A stretch of 64,000 nt of DNA from Pandoraea pnomenusa (GTDB lineage: Bacteria; Pseudomonadota; Gammaproteobacteria; Burkholderiales; Burkholderiaceae): the NCBI RefSeq assembly GCF_000767615.3, contig NZ_CP009553.3, positions 3,658,001-3,722,000 of the forward strand. The letters run 5' to 3'. Under the pieces are notes generated by a model. That model searched no databases and was not told the DNA's origin. It worked only from the letters and a program-made list of their open reading frames with translations. Below, one piece after another: positions 1 to 7,956 of this stretch (positions are counted from its first letter, which is position 1; each line of letters begins with the position of its first letter). Position numbers and translations under genes: made by a program.

Positions 1-226
1 GTGGCTTGTCGTGCGCGATCTCGTTCGGGCCGTGGCGCGTCTGACGCAGACCGACTTCCGCGAGCGTGAGGCCGCGCTGGTCGGTACCGAGGGTATGAAG
101 AACATCGTGCAGCGGTTCCACGGCCAGACGTGCGATGACGTCGGGGCCGCGGTGCTGCAGATCGGAAGGCGTCGAATGCTCGACGAAGCCGCGCTGCTTC
201 TGGCGCGATCGGAGTTGCTTGGTCAT
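1..226 (-). CDS. mgtA: Magnesium-transporting P-type ATPase, N-terminus (partial)
   Basis: Minus-strand frame open from ATG at 226 to the left edge, giving only the first 75 residues. The reading contains VLHTLGTDQRGLTLAEVG followed by LRQTRHGPNEIAHDKP. This is the typical amino-terminal cation-ATPase domain of type IIIB (MgtA/MgtB) P-type ATPases, where a 'GL...RL...GPNE' motif precedes the first membrane segment. The catalytic DKTGT motif would lie beyond the edge. MgtA proteins import Mg2+ across the inner membrane at the cost of ATP. The start is preceded by an AGGGAAA stretch that can serve as ribosome binding site. Upstream lie a small leader ORF (296-472) and an ACT-like protein (539-886), all on the same strand, which fits a magnesium-response operon. 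Calcium or other divalent P-type ATPases share this N-terminal motif, so the exact ion is inferred. Confidence 0.72.
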   Translation of the reverse strand, partial: MTKQLRSRQKQRGFVEHSTPSDLQHRGPDVIARLAVEPLHDVLHTLGTDQRGLTLAEVGLRQTRHGPNEIAHDKP

Positions 227-295
227 GACGAGTTTCCCTGGCGCGACTTGCACGGACATGCCAGGCATGCCCGGCACCGCGGCCGGCCGGTCTCG

Positions 296-472
296 TCAGG
301 CGCTACCGGATAGGTGTCTCCGGAAGTCGGCGCGAACGCTCCCAGCCGCGCCGCGCGTCGCGCGGTCGGTGATAACGAAAATGCGTGGGTCTGGCTCTGC
401 GTCGCCCGTCGGGGTATCGCACGCCATGGGTGCGGTCCCGACGGGCCACATTCGTGGACTTCCGTCTTCCAT
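296..472 (-). CDS. 58-aa leader ORF upstream of mgtA, MgtL-like candidate
   Basis: Small minus-strand ORF starting at ATG 472 and ending at TGA 298-296, 69 nt before the mgtA start. A strong AAGGAG Shine-Dalgarno sits 6 nt ahead of the ATG. The 58-residue product is rich in Pro, Asp and Arg and carries GDAEPDPRIF at residues 23-32. Enterobacterial MgtL leader peptides also contain EPDP, and acidic/proline runs of this kind are known to destabilise translating ribosomes at low Mg2+, which raises mgtA expression. The position and motif suggest the same job here, but there is no other similarity to MgtL and this peptide is much longer. It could also be a small protein in its own right, or chance. 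Codon bias alone cannot decide in such GC-rich DNA. Confidence 0.45.
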   Translation of the reverse strand: MEDGSPRMWPVGTAPMACDTPTGDAEPDPRIFVITDRATRGAAGSVRADFRRHLSGSA

Positions 473-515
473 TTCGGACTCCTTATTTTTTATGGATCGA
501 TACGCTTACCGGGTC

Positions 516-533
516 ACGCGCCGATCGGCGCGT
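516..533. promoter_or_regulatory. 18-bp perfect palindrome between ACT-like gene and leader ORF
   Basis: ACGCGCCGATCGGCGCGT is perfectly self-complementary and lies just after the stop codon of the ACT-like gene (539) and 44 nt before the leader ORF start. There is no T-run next to it on the minus strand, so it is either a weak terminator or RNA stem, or a protein-binding site. An AT-rich stretch (CATAAAAAATAAGG on the minus strand, about 481-494) follows it and could hold a -10 element for the leader ORF and mgtA. Confidence 0.35.
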
Positions 534-538
534 TGCGG

Positions 539-886
539 CTAGGCGCGCGCAGACGCCCCAGCGGTCGGCATGCGGCGCACGACGTCGTCCGACCAGAACA
601 CCCGGCGCACGCAGCGCTCGTCGGACAGGCGCATGACCAGCGACGTGAGCGAGGCCCTGGAGGCTTTCGGACAATCGAGCGTGACGGTGGCGGAGGCCTC
701 GTCGCGGTCGTTCCAGTGCGTGATGCTCACGTGCGTGGCACGCAAGCCGAGGGCGGTCAGATCGACGAACATCTGCTTGCGCAACGCGCCAAGGGCATCG
801 GCCAGGCAGACGACAGTGAGGTGCGACACCGGTGTGGCGCGCGTGGGTTGGCCCTGGAAGGCCTGAAACGTTTGAATGGCTCGCAT
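539..886 (-). CDS. Small ACT-like protein resembling the MgtC C-terminal domain
   Basis: 115-residue protein starting at ATG 886, which has a GAGGA ribosome binding site; longer GTG-started readings lack one. The body reads SHLTVVCLADALGAL, then ALGLRATHVSITHWNDRDEA, then SLTSLVMRLSDERCVRRVFW. This is a beta-alpha-beta-beta-alpha-beta pattern like the ACT-type domain found at the C-terminus of MgtC/SapB proteins, where the last strand ends in a 'V..V.W' motif. No membrane segment is present, so it is the soluble regulatory part alone. It precedes the leader ORF and mgtA on the same strand, which supports a role in magnesium homeostasis, probably as a regulator or partner of the transporter. 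Family assignment rests on pattern only, and a stand-alone ACT or antibiotic-biosynthesis-monooxygenase-like fold is also possible. Confidence 0.5.
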   Translation of the reverse strand: MRAIQTFQAFQGQPTRATPVSHLTVVCLADALGALRKQMFVDLTALGLRATHVSITHWNDRDEASATVTLDCPKASRASLTSLVMRLSDERCVRRVFWSDDVVRRMPTAGASARA

Positions 887-1321
887 GACTTCCTCGCATG
901 GCTGCGAAGCGTCTGTGCCGCGGGCGGCACGGACGGTCGGCACGTGCGTGGGCGACGTCGCAATCCGAAGTACGGACGCGAAACGGCGACACCCTTCACG
1001 GGCACGACGATGGAAATTTTTGCGGGAATGGCGCCGGGGACATCGCGCTCAGGCAGCGCGTCGAGTGGCGCAAGACACCGCATCCTGCATGAGGATGCGG
1101 CACAGGGAATGGCTGTGGATCCTCAGGCAATCAATCGATCAAAGATCGAGGACTACTGGCATCGGAATTCACGGACATACCCCTTGAATGGAAGACAGGG
1201 CGGATGGTAACTGAGCCTAATTTGCGACGTCAAGCACAAATTGATGCATTGCAATATGGATCGGATTTCCCCTACGACAGATGCGACGCTCTGCCGCATA
1301 GGGCCGCGTGACGGCCTGCTC
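887..1321. other. Intergenic leader region of the magnesium genes
   Basis: No convincing gene. On the minus strand there is a possible promoter at 1204-1233 (see separate entry), which would give the ACT-like gene an untranslated leader of about 310 nt. Inside that leader a perfect 9-bp stem (CCGCATCCT 1078-1086 with AGGATGCGG 1092-1100, 5-nt loop) is seen. At 1302-1316 a short GGCCG/CGGCC hairpin lies directly past the ribA stop and may be its terminator, although no U-tract follows. Long overlapping ORFs here are GC-driven noise. Confidence 0.5.
1204..1233 (-). promoter_or_regulatory. Candidate sigma-70 promoter for the ACT-like gene/mgtA
   Basis: On the minus strand TTGACG (1233-1228) and TACCAT (1209-1204) are separated by 18 nt. 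They match the -35 box at 5 of 6 and the -10 box at 4 of 6 positions. Transcription would start near 1197, leaving a leader of about 310 nt before the ATG at 886. Support is from sequence only. Confidence 0.3.
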
Positions 1322-1969
1322 TCACTCGTTCTCTTCGAAGTAATGCCCGAACTTCACCTGCTTGGTGCGGATGTAGCGTTCGTTCTCTTCGCGCATGGGA
1401 ATGTCGAGTGCAACGCGCTCGCATACCGGGATACCGTGTTTGGCGAGCGTGTCGAACTTCTTCGGATTGTTGCTCATGAGACGAACGGAGCGAACGCCGA
1501 GAATGCGCAGGATGGCGGCGGCCGAGTCATACTCGCGGGCGTCGTCGGGCAGGCCGAGATCGAGATTCGCTTCGACCGTATCGCGCCCCTGCTCTTGCAA
1601 AAGGTACGCACGGATCTTGTTGCTCAGGCCGATACCGCGGCCTTCGTGGCCGCGCAGGTACAGCATCACGCCGCGCCCTTCCTCGGCGATCTTGCGCATG
1701 CCTGCGTCGAGCTGCTCGCCGCAGTCGCAGCGATAGGAACCGAAGACATCCCCCGTGAGACATTCCGAATGCAGGCGCACGAGCGTCGGCGCGTCGCCGG
1801 ACACGTCGCCCATGACCAGCGCGAGGTGCTCGTTGTCGCTGTCCTTGACGCGAAACGCATGTGAAGTGAAGGTGCCGTAGCGGGTAGGCAGCGTCGCCGA
1901 CGCGACAAGCTCGACGCATTCGCCAGCGTCGCACGCGGGCTTGGCAGGGGCAGTACCGGGGGACTTCAT
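1322..1969 (-). CDS. ribA: GTP cyclohydrolase II
   Basis: 215-residue enzyme that opens GTP to 2,5-diamino-6-ribosylamino-4(3H)-pyrimidinone phosphate, the first step of riboflavin synthesis, in the cytoplasm. The zinc-binding cysteines are visible in [18 protein letters not shown]. The substrate loop [10 protein letters not shown] and the later [15 protein letters not shown] are also typical. Length matches stand-alone RibA (about 200-220 residues) rather than the RibBA fusion. I chose ATG 1969 because upstream residues are unlike the family and the alignment to RibA begins just after it. The ribosome binding site is weak. It stands alone; neighbours on both sides belong to other functions, and no FMN riboswitch-like structure was recognised upstream. 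Confidence 0.95.
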   Translation of the reverse strand: MKSPGTAPAKPACDAGECVELVASATLPTRYGTFTSHAFRVKDSDNEHLALVMGDVSGDAPTLVRLHSECLTGDVFGSYRCDCGEQLDAGMRKIAEEGRGVMLYLRGHEGRGIGLSNKIRAYLLQEQGRDTVEANLDLGLPDDAREYDSAAAILRILGVRSVRLMSNNPKKFDTLAKHGIPVCERVALDIPMREENERYIRTKQVKFGHYFEENE

Positions 1970-2147
1970 CTTGAGGTTCAAACAGGCCGAATTTGGGGTA
2001 TCTCGAGCCACCCGACAAGGGCGGCGTGCGCTAGGAGTGTACCGCCATTTGGGTTTTTCGGCCGAAGGCAGCATGCAACACACTGTTTCACGGACGGGTA
2101 CGACACACCCGAACGTCACCTGGATGATGCTTCCAGGCGACGTTCCG

Positions 2148-2164
2148 GCGTCGCGGCGCGACGC
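2148..2164 (-). terminator. Hairpin after the siderophore receptor gene
   Basis: GCGTCGC and GCGACGC form a 7-bp stem with a 3-nt loop immediately after the receptor stop codon. A second small hairpin (CTGGA...TCCAG, about 2120-2135) follows. Neither has a U-tract, so termination efficiency is uncertain. Confidence 0.35.
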
Positions 2165-4387
2165 TCAGTAATCGGCGCGCAGCGTGAGCATCACGTTACG
2201 GCGCTCGCCGTAGATGCCGTAAAACGTGGACGGCACCCGGGCATAGTAGTCGCGATCGAACACATTGTTCACGTTCAACTGCGCTTCCAGATGACGGTTC
2301 ACACGATACGCGAGCATTGCGTCCCATACCGCGTAACCCCCTTGCGCCGCCCCCACGGTTCGGTAAGTCGAGCTCTGGATACGGACGCCGCCACCCACGC
2401 GAAGTCCATTGAGCAGACCGTCGAAAGCACGATCCGAGAAGCGATACGTGGTGTACAGCTTGAACAGATGCTGCGGCTCCTCGCCATCGAGCGCCTGACC
2501 GACCAGGCTCGGATCGCTGTTGTACCGGGAATTCAGCAAGGTATATCCCGCGTAGACGTTCCAGTTGCGCGAGACCTGCCCGGTGACTTCGGCTTCCCAG
2601 CCCTGACTCTGGGCCGCGCCGGCAGCCACCGAGCCGGTCGGGTGCAACGGATCCGCAACGGCGCGATTCGTGTCGGTCATACGGAATGCCGCCACCGTCG
2701 CGTTGAGGCGCCCGCCGAGGAACGCGCCTTTCAGGCCGACCTCATACTGCTTGCCCTCGCGCGGCGGCAAGCCCTGGGCGTCGAATGTCGTTGCCGTCTG
2801 AGGCGCGAAGATCGCCGAGTAATTGAAGTACGCGTTGATCTGCGGCGTGAGCGCAAGCACGATACCGCCGTAGGGAATGAATTTCTGGTTCGCCCGCGCC
2901 GTCGTCTTCCACGGGCCCTCCGTCGGCAGCAGACTCTGGCTCTGCTGCTGAAACCACGCCTCACGCCCGCCAAGCACGACTGTCAGCGGATCGAGGACCC
3001 GGACCCGAACCTGACCGTACAGCCCGAACTGCTGAGACTGAAGCTTGTTGCCGGACGTGAACGGAATCGTCGGTTCGTCCGACGGTGGCGAGAAGACACT
3101 GAAATTGCCGAGATTGCGACCGCCCGACAGACTGCGCTGCTGTGTCAGCTGGTAGCTCATGCCGAACAGCCACTCGTGCTTGCGTCCGAACGCCTTCACT
3201 GGCCCCGACAGATGCGAGTCGATGCCCAGCAGATTGTTTTCGCCTCGCTGGGACTGGGCGAAATATCGCGCCGTCAGGGTCGAGGCATCGATTCCCGGCC
3301 CCAGATACGCGTACTTGCTGTTGGACAGCACATGCCGATAGTTGACCGTCGTCGTCGAGACGATGTCGTTCTCCAGACGATGCGCCAACTTGGCGTTGAC
3401 TTCCTGCATCGACGTCCAGGCGTAGTTCCAGTCCGGCGAGAAGTTCGAATTGTTGGGGGCATTCAGGAACGTGCGATTGGTGAGCAACGACTGCCCATAG
3501 TCGAACCCATGCAACGGGTTGACCTGATACGCGCCGGATAGCGACAGCAATGTCCTGGGGGTGAGATCGAACTCGAGCGCGCCGTAGGCGAGAACGTTGC
3601 GTTCGTCGGTGCGGGTCACGGACTTGTTGCCCATGTCGCCGGTCAGGACCGCCCGGCCGCGAACGGTGCCCGACGCGTTGAGCGGCCCGGTCACGTCGAT
3701 CATCTGCCGGTAGTTCGCCCAGGACCCGACGCTCGTCTCACTGCGCACGGCAAACGTATCGCCCGGCCGCTTGCGCACGAGATTGACCGTCCCGCCGGGC
3801 TCTCCGGTGCCGTCGAGCAACCCCGCCGGGCCCCGCAGGACCTCGACCCGGTCATACATCGACAGGTCGAACTGCGGTTGATACTGAATGCCGCTCAGAA
3901 TCGAGACCCCGTCGAACTCGACACCGACGTTGTACCCGCGCGAATTGAAGTAGCTGGTGCCGTCTCCATAGTTCACGGCGGTCACGCCGGTCGTGAACTG
4001 TAACGCGTCGGCCACCGACGTCATGGCCTGGTCGTCCATGCGCGCTCGCGGGACCACGGAAACCGAATTGGGGATGTCCTTGATCGCCTGCGACGTCTTG
4101 CCGATTGTCGTGACGGGGGTGCCGTACGAGAGCGATCCCTCCGTCTGCGCGTCACGCTCCGCCGTCACGTTCGCGACGGGCAGGCTCGCGGTCGCGTCAG
4201 GCGCCGCGGCAGGGTTCGCGCCGGGCGGCGTCGTCTGAGCGTGGACGGTTGCGGCACCGAGCAGCGCGAGCGCGACCGCAACTGGCGTCAGCGCGTGGCG
4301 CGCCGGCGGCAAGCCCTCTGCCCTCATGCGGTCGTACGCGCGGCCCCGTGCCGCGTGACAAGGTTTCTCGTTTTGGATCGTTTGCAT
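2165..4387 (-). CDS. TonB-dependent siderophore receptor
   Basis: 740-residue outer-membrane receptor for a ferric siderophore. The N-terminus has a hydrophobic signal (VAVALALLGAATVHAQ, about residues 35-50). The plug domain follows, with QAIKDIPNSVSVV, a 'YNVGVEFDG' stretch and RVEVLRGPAGLLDG, the hallmark of ferrichrome/pyoverdine-type receptors. The rest is a beta-barrel ending in the aromatic LTLRADY that fits outer-membrane insertion. There is no STN signalling domain before the plug, so it is not an FecA/FpvA-type signal transducer. ATG 4387 is preceded by AAGGGGAAG. The open frame continues far upstream, but those residues are unlike the family. It is divergent from an AraC regulator, and a Fur-like box lies between them. 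The ligand cannot be told from sequence; FhuE- or FoxA-like xenosiderophore receptors are closest in style. Confidence 0.9.
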   Translation of the reverse strand: MQTIQNEKPCHAARGRAYDRMRAEGLPPARHALTPVAVALALLGAATVHAQTTPPGANPAAAPDATASLPVANVTAERDAQTEGSLSYGTPVTTIGKTSQAIKDIPNSVSVVPRARMDDQAMTSVADALQFTTGVTAVNYGDGTSYFNSRGYNVGVEFDGVSILSGIQYQPQFDLSMYDRVEVLRGPAGLLDGTGEPGGTVNLVRKRPGDTFAVRSETSVGSWANYRQMIDVTGPLNASGTVRGRAVLTGDMGNKSVTRTDERNVLAYGALEFDLTPRTLLSLSGAYQVNPLHGFDYGQSLLTNRTFLNAPNNSNFSPDWNYAWTSMQEVNAKLAHRLENDIVSTTTVNYRHVLSNSKYAYLGPGIDASTLTARYFAQSQRGENNLLGIDSHLSGPVKAFGRKHEWLFGMSYQLTQQRSLSGGRNLGNFSVFSPPSDEPTIPFTSGNKLQSQQFGLYGQVRVRVLDPLTVVLGGREAWFQQQSQSLLPTEGPWKTTARANQKFIPYGGIVLALTPQINAYFNYSAIFAPQTATTFDAQGLPPREGKQYEVGLKGAFLGGRLNATVAAFRMTDTNRAVADPLHPTGSVAAGAAQSQGWEAEVTGQVSRNWNVYAGYTLLNSRYNSDPSLVGQALDGEEPQHLFKLYTTYRFSDRAFDGLLNGLRVGGGVRIQSSTYRTVGAAQGGYAVWDAMLAYRVNRHLEAQLNVNNVFDRDYYARVPSTFYGIYGERRNVMLTLRADY

Positions 4388-4512
4388 CAATGACAACACT
4401 TCCCCTTGTTGCCGGACGCTGCCGGCGATCGTGAATTGGCGTCTCGTGCCTTGTGCGGCGACACGCCTGGCGCGCGCCTTTGGTCGAATCCCGCTACACT
4501 GGCGGAAATATC

Positions 4513-4531
4513 GCAAATGAGACTCATTAAC
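4513..4531. promoter_or_regulatory. Fur box candidate, receptor/araC intergenic region
   Basis: GCAAATGAGACTCATTAAC matches the classical 19-bp Fur consensus (GATAATGATAATCATTATC) at 14 of 19 positions, including both ATGA/TCAT half-sites. It sits 126 nt upstream of the receptor start and 136 nt upstream of the divergent araC gene, so it could give iron repression of either or both. Confidence 0.65.
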
Positions 4532-4597
4532 AAATTTGCGTGTGTTTTGGCACAACACATTGATAGCTATGGAGAATATCGGGTTCGAAAAAAGCAA

Positions 4598-4636
4598 GGA
4601 CGACAATAAATGTCGATTTTTTGACATCTGTCGTCC
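4598..4636. promoter_or_regulatory. Nested inverted repeats, candidate AraC operator 1
   Basis: GGACGACA (4598-4605) and TGTCGTCC (4629-4636) are perfectly complementary. Between them lie CGACA-ATAAA-TGTCG (4601-4615) and ATGTC...GACAT (4610-4627). The GACA-N5-TGTC unit has the same spacing as the site ahead of the second araC gene (11191-11213). It lies 30-70 nt upstream of the AraC start codon, where an autoregulatory site would be expected. Confidence 0.45.
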
Positions 4637-4666
4637 GCTTATCGACATTCGAACAAAAACCTTGGC

Positions 4667-5452
4667 ATGAACGATTTCCTGCGCAAACGATTCCCCAATG
4701 CCGTGCGCCCGTTGCCGCGCGACGTGTTCGCACAGGTCACGCCGTATCGTCACGGCGAGCGTCTGGTGTGGCATCGCCATCGTCACGGTCAGCTCGTGTT
4801 TCCGGTAAGAGGCGTCGTGCGCGTGCTGACGTCCGCGGCGATCTGGACCTTGCCCCCTTCGCGCGCCTTGTGGCTGCCCTCGGATGTCGAGCACGAACTG
4901 CATGCCGTGGGCGACGGGCAAATGTGCAACGTTTATATCGAGCCGCGAGTGTTCCCGTGGCATACGACCGAGCCGACGGTCATTCTCGTCTCGCCGCTCA
5001 TCCGCGAGCTGGCTGTCACGGTCGGTCGCGACGGCGACAACTACGGCCCGACGAGCCGCGCGGCGTTGTCGGTACCGCCACTGCTGGGTGTGCTGCGCGA
5101 GGCTGACGTCTTGCCCGAGCGCGGCGTGCCGGTGCCGCGCGACATGAGGTTGCAGGCGATTTGCGAGCATTTGATGAATGAGCCGTCCAGCAAGCTGACG
5201 CTCGACTTCTGGGGAAAGCAGTTCGGCGTGAGCGCGCGCACGCTGGCGCGTCATTTTCAGGCGGAAACGGGCATGACATTCGTCACGTGGCGCCAGCATC
5301 TGCGCGTGTCGGAAGCGATATCGACATTGGCGCTGGGGACGTCGGTCTCCGCGACGGCCGATGCCTTCGGGTACGCCAGCCCGAGCGCCTTCATCGCCAT
5401 GTTCAAGCAGGTGACCGGGCGCTCACCGCAGCGTTACCTCGACGACGCCTGA
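4667..5452 (+). CDS. AraC-family regulator of the siderophore locus (copy 1)
   Basis: 261-residue transcription factor. The N-terminal half is a cupin-like sensing domain with WHRHRHGQLVFPVRGVVRV and PPSRALWLPSDVEHELHAV. The C-terminal half is a double helix-turn-helix (FGVSARTLARHFQAETGMTF, then FGYASPSAFIAMFKQVTGRSP), the standard AraC/XylS DNA-binding domain. It is divergent from the TonB receptor gene and convergent with the ABC ATPase gene, 29 nt away. A close paralogue lies at 11310-12101 at the other end of the ABC operon. Siderophore-responsive AraC proteins (for example PchR or AlcR) activate uptake genes when the ferric siderophore is present, and a similar role is inferred. A Fur-like box and nested inverted repeats lie upstream. 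Confidence 0.88.
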   Translation: MNDFLRKRFPNAVRPLPRDVFAQVTPYRHGERLVWHRHRHGQLVFPVRGVVRVLTSAAIWTLPPSRALWLPSDVEHELHAVGDGQMCNVYIEPRVFPWHTTEPTVILVSPLIRELAVTVGRDGDNYGPTSRAALSVPPLLGVLREADVLPERGVPVPRDMRLQAICEHLMNEPSSKLTLDFWGKQFGVSARTLARHFQAETGMTFVTWRQHLRVSEAISTLALGTSVSATADAFGYASPSAFIAMFKQVTGRSPQRYLDDA

Positions 5453-5481
5453 GTCGTTCGCGTCGCGCCTGGCGCGCGGAG

Positions 5482-6264
5482 TCAGCGCGCATAGCTCAGG
5501 GGCGTTCCGCCGTCGGGGTTCGGTAACACGCCCATCGGCACACCGTAGATCTGCATCAGCGTTTCGGGCGACATCAGCGTCGCCGGCGTGCCGCTGGCGA
5601 CCGGCCTGCCCTGTTTGAGCGCGAGCAGCGTGTCGCAAAACCGCGCGGCCATGTTCACGTCGTGCAACACGACGACGACCCCAAGCCCCCGCGAATCGGC
5701 GAGTTCCCGAACCAGTCCGAGCACGTCCAGTTGATGGGCGATATCGAGCGCCGACGTGGGCTCGTCGAGCAACAGGCACCGCGCCTGCTGCGCGATGAGC
5801 ATGGCCAGCCACACCCGCTGTCGCTCGCCGCCCGAGAGCGACTCCACGAGACGACCCGCGAAGCGCAGCACGTCCGTGCTCGCCATTGCGCTTTGCACCA
5901 CCTCATGATCGCGAGCGTCCATGCGACCGAGCGCGCCATGCCACGGATACCGGCCAAGGGCGACCAGTTCCGAGACCGTCATGCCGGCCGCCGCCGGGGG
6001 CTGTTGCGGCAGATAGGCCACGCGGCGCGCAAACTCGCGAGCGCCCCACGACTTCAGCGGCCGGCCCTCGAACCGGAGGCTGCCGCTGTCGGGCATCAGT
6101 TGGCGCGCGAGCAACTTGAGCAGCGTCGACTTGCCCGATCCGTTGTGGCCGATCAGGCCATGCACCTGGCCGCCGGCGAGCGTCAGCGTCAACGGCGAAA
6201 TCAGCACGCGGCCATCCGTGACGAGGGAAACGTCATGCAATTCGAACATCGGGGCGTCAGTCAT
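5482..6264 (-). CDS. Iron-siderophore ABC transporter ATPase (FhuC/FepC-like)
   Basis: 260-residue cytoplasmic ATPase that energises ferric-siderophore import. Walker A is GHNGSGKST near residue 36, the Q-loop is in AYLPQQPPAA, the signature is LSGGERQR, Walker B is CLLLDEPTSALD and the switch histidine is in VVLHDVNMAARF. Start ATG 6264 (MTDAPMFEL) overlaps the end of the upstream exporter gene by 8 nt, which suggests translational coupling. It is the last gene of the minus-strand operon binding protein - permease - exporter - ATPase. Family members pair with BtuC/FhuB-type permeases, here the fused permease at 7957-10038. Confidence 0.9.
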   Translation of the reverse strand: MTDAPMFELHDVSLVTDGRVLISPLTLTLAGGQVHGLIGHNGSGKSTLLKLLARQLMPDSGSLRFEGRPLKSWGAREFARRVAYLPQQPPAAAGMTVSELVALGRYPWHGALGRMDARDHEVVQSAMASTDVLRFAGRLVESLSGGERQRVWLAMLIAQQARCLLLDEPTSALDIAHQLDVLGLVRELADSRGLGVVVVLHDVNMAARFCDTLLALKQGRPVASGTPATLMSPETLMQIYGVPMGVLPNPDGGTPLSYAR

Positions 6265-7915
6265 TGGCATTCGTGGAATCGGAAGCGCGGCGCGTCGCAA
6301 CCTCGGCCTGCGGCTCGCGCAGTTGGCCGTCGTCGAGACGAATCAGACGGTCTGCCTGATCGAAATAGCGGTCGTCGTGAGTAATGACAAGCACACACTT
6401 GCCGCGCGCCTTGAGCGCGGGCAGCATCTGGCGATAAAAGACATCCTTGAACAGCGGGTCCTGATCCGCCGCCCATTCGTCGAACACGTAGAACGGTCGC
6501 TCCTCGAGATACGCGACGAGCAGCGCGAGACGCTTGCGTTGCCCCTGCGAGAGATCGAGCGTCGAGAAGCGCCCCGCTTCGATCGTGACCTTGTGATCGA
6601 GTTGAAGCGACCTGAGCAGCTCGCTTGCCTGCGCGTCCAGACCGTCCGGGGGAAGGCCCAACAGATGCTCGAACAGGAAGAAATCGCTGAACACCACCGA
6701 AAACAACTGGCGATAGCGATCGCGCTGCGCCTCTCCCACGGGCGTGCCGTCGACCAGGATGCGTCCTCGCTCGGGCACGTAGAGACCGACGATGAGCTTG
6801 GCGAGCGTGGTCTTTCCGCTACCGTTGCCGCCTACCAGATAGACGAGCTCGCCGGGACGAAACGTGAGATGGATCGGTCCCAGCGTGAAGTTCTCGTTTT
6901 CCTGCTCGCGGAAATAGCGATGCGTTACGCCGTCGAGAACGATGGTGTGAAACGCCGGAACATCGGACTCCGCTGGCTCCGCCAGCCATTCGCTCGGCAG
7001 TGCTGTCTCGACTTGCGCGATACGCTCCAGCGCAACGCGGGCGCTGCCGAGCGACGGCATCGCCGAGAGCACCCCTTCGATCGGCATGATGATGTACAGA
7101 AACACCAGCGCGTAACCCGATACCACCGGCGCCGGCAGATCGACGTGCCGCAGCACGACGAACAGCGTCAGGCCGATGAACGCGAAAAGTATGAAGCTGC
7201 CCCAACTTGCCGCGGCGGCGTAAAGCACATAGCCGCGCGTACGCTGCACTCGCACGGCTTCGACGCCGCTCGCGAGACGCTTTTCGATGAAGGCGGCGCG
7301 ACGCGCCCGGTGCAGCTTCAGTTCCTTCGCCCCGTCGAACAGGGCGCGAAAGTCCTTCACCAAGGCTTCTTCGCGCTTTCGCGAACCGCGAAGGTGCAGC
7401 AAGGCACGCTGGTTCGCGAAGCGAAAGCCCGCAGCGCCGATGAAAATCGTGACCATGGCGAGCAACAGAATCTGCCACGACAGATAGCCGAGGTAGATCA
7501 GGCAGCCGGCGATCACGGCCCCCTGCATGGCGAGCGCCGGCAGGTTCACGAACAGCATGACGATCGTATCGAGATCCTGCGTGAGCACAGTGATCGCGCG
7601 CGCGACGCCATGCCGCTCCAGACTGGCGTAGGGCGCGGCACCGATACGGCGCACGACCTGCATGCGTAACGTCGCTTTCGCGCGTTGGCCGAGCGACATG
7701 AAGAGCGTTTGCGACACTGCACGCGTGACCAGCACCAGCGCGCCGAGCCCGAGAAACTGCATGCCGAGCGTCCCCAGATGTTCACGCGGCGCCGTCAGCG
7801 CCCGGTTGATGAGTGCAACGAGGCCCGCGTTGCCGAAGCCACTCACGAGACTACCCACGAATGCGATGGCCAATGGCCATCGAGACGCACGCACCAGTTG
7901 CCAGAACACGTTCAT
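6257..7915 (-). CDS. Cyclic-peptide/siderophore-type ABC exporter (PvdE/SyrD family)
   Basis: 552-residue half-transporter with an N-terminal six-helix membrane domain (residues about 10-300) fused to an ATPase domain. The ATPase shows Walker A GGNGSGKTT, signature LSQGQRKRLALL and a Walker B region ending YVFDEWAADQDPLFK. The 'DEWAADQDP' form is characteristic of the PvdE/SyrD/YojI cyclic peptide exporter family. PvdE moves a pyoverdine precursor from cytoplasm to periplasm. Here it is embedded between the permease (41 nt upstream) and the ATPase (8-nt overlap) of an import system, and no siderophore synthetase gene is in the window. ATG 7915 is preceded by AGGAAGGG; the open frame before it is shadow of the permease. 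Function in recycling the siderophore or clearing it after iron release is possible but inferred. Confidence 0.85.
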   Translation of the reverse strand: MNVFWQLVRASRWPLAIAFVGSLVSGFGNAGLVALINRALTAPREHLGTLGMQFLGLGALVLVTRAVSQTLFMSLGQRAKATLRMQVVRRIGAAPYASLERHGVARAITVLTQDLDTIVMLFVNLPALAMQGAVIAGCLIYLGYLSWQILLLAMVTIFIGAAGFRFANQRALLHLRGSRKREEALVKDFRALFDGAKELKLHRARRAAFIEKRLASGVEAVRVQRTRGYVLYAAAASWGSFILFAFIGLTLFVVLRHVDLPAPVVSGYALVFLYIIMPIEGVLSAMPSLGSARVALERIAQVETALPSEWLAEPAESDVPAFHTIVLDGVTHRYFREQENENFTLGPIHLTFRPGELVYLVGGNGSGKTTLAKLIVGLYVPERGRILVDGTPVGEAQRDRYRQLFSVVFSDFFLFEHLLGLPPDGLDAQASELLRSLQLDHKVTIEAGRFSTLDLSQGQRKRLALLVAYLEERPFYVFDEWAADQDPLFKDVFYRQMLPALKARGKCVLVITHDDRYFDQADRLIRLDDGQLREPQAEVATRRASDSTNAND

Positions 7916-7956
7916 TGGAGGACAACCCTTCCTGGTTTTTCGGGGACGTTGGAAAG

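Noticed and set aside
314..1210. 298-aa plus-strand ORF at the left end
   Set aside because: Overlaps the leftward ACT-like gene and leader ORF; the translation is Arg/His/Gly-rich noise typical of GC-rich shadow frames.
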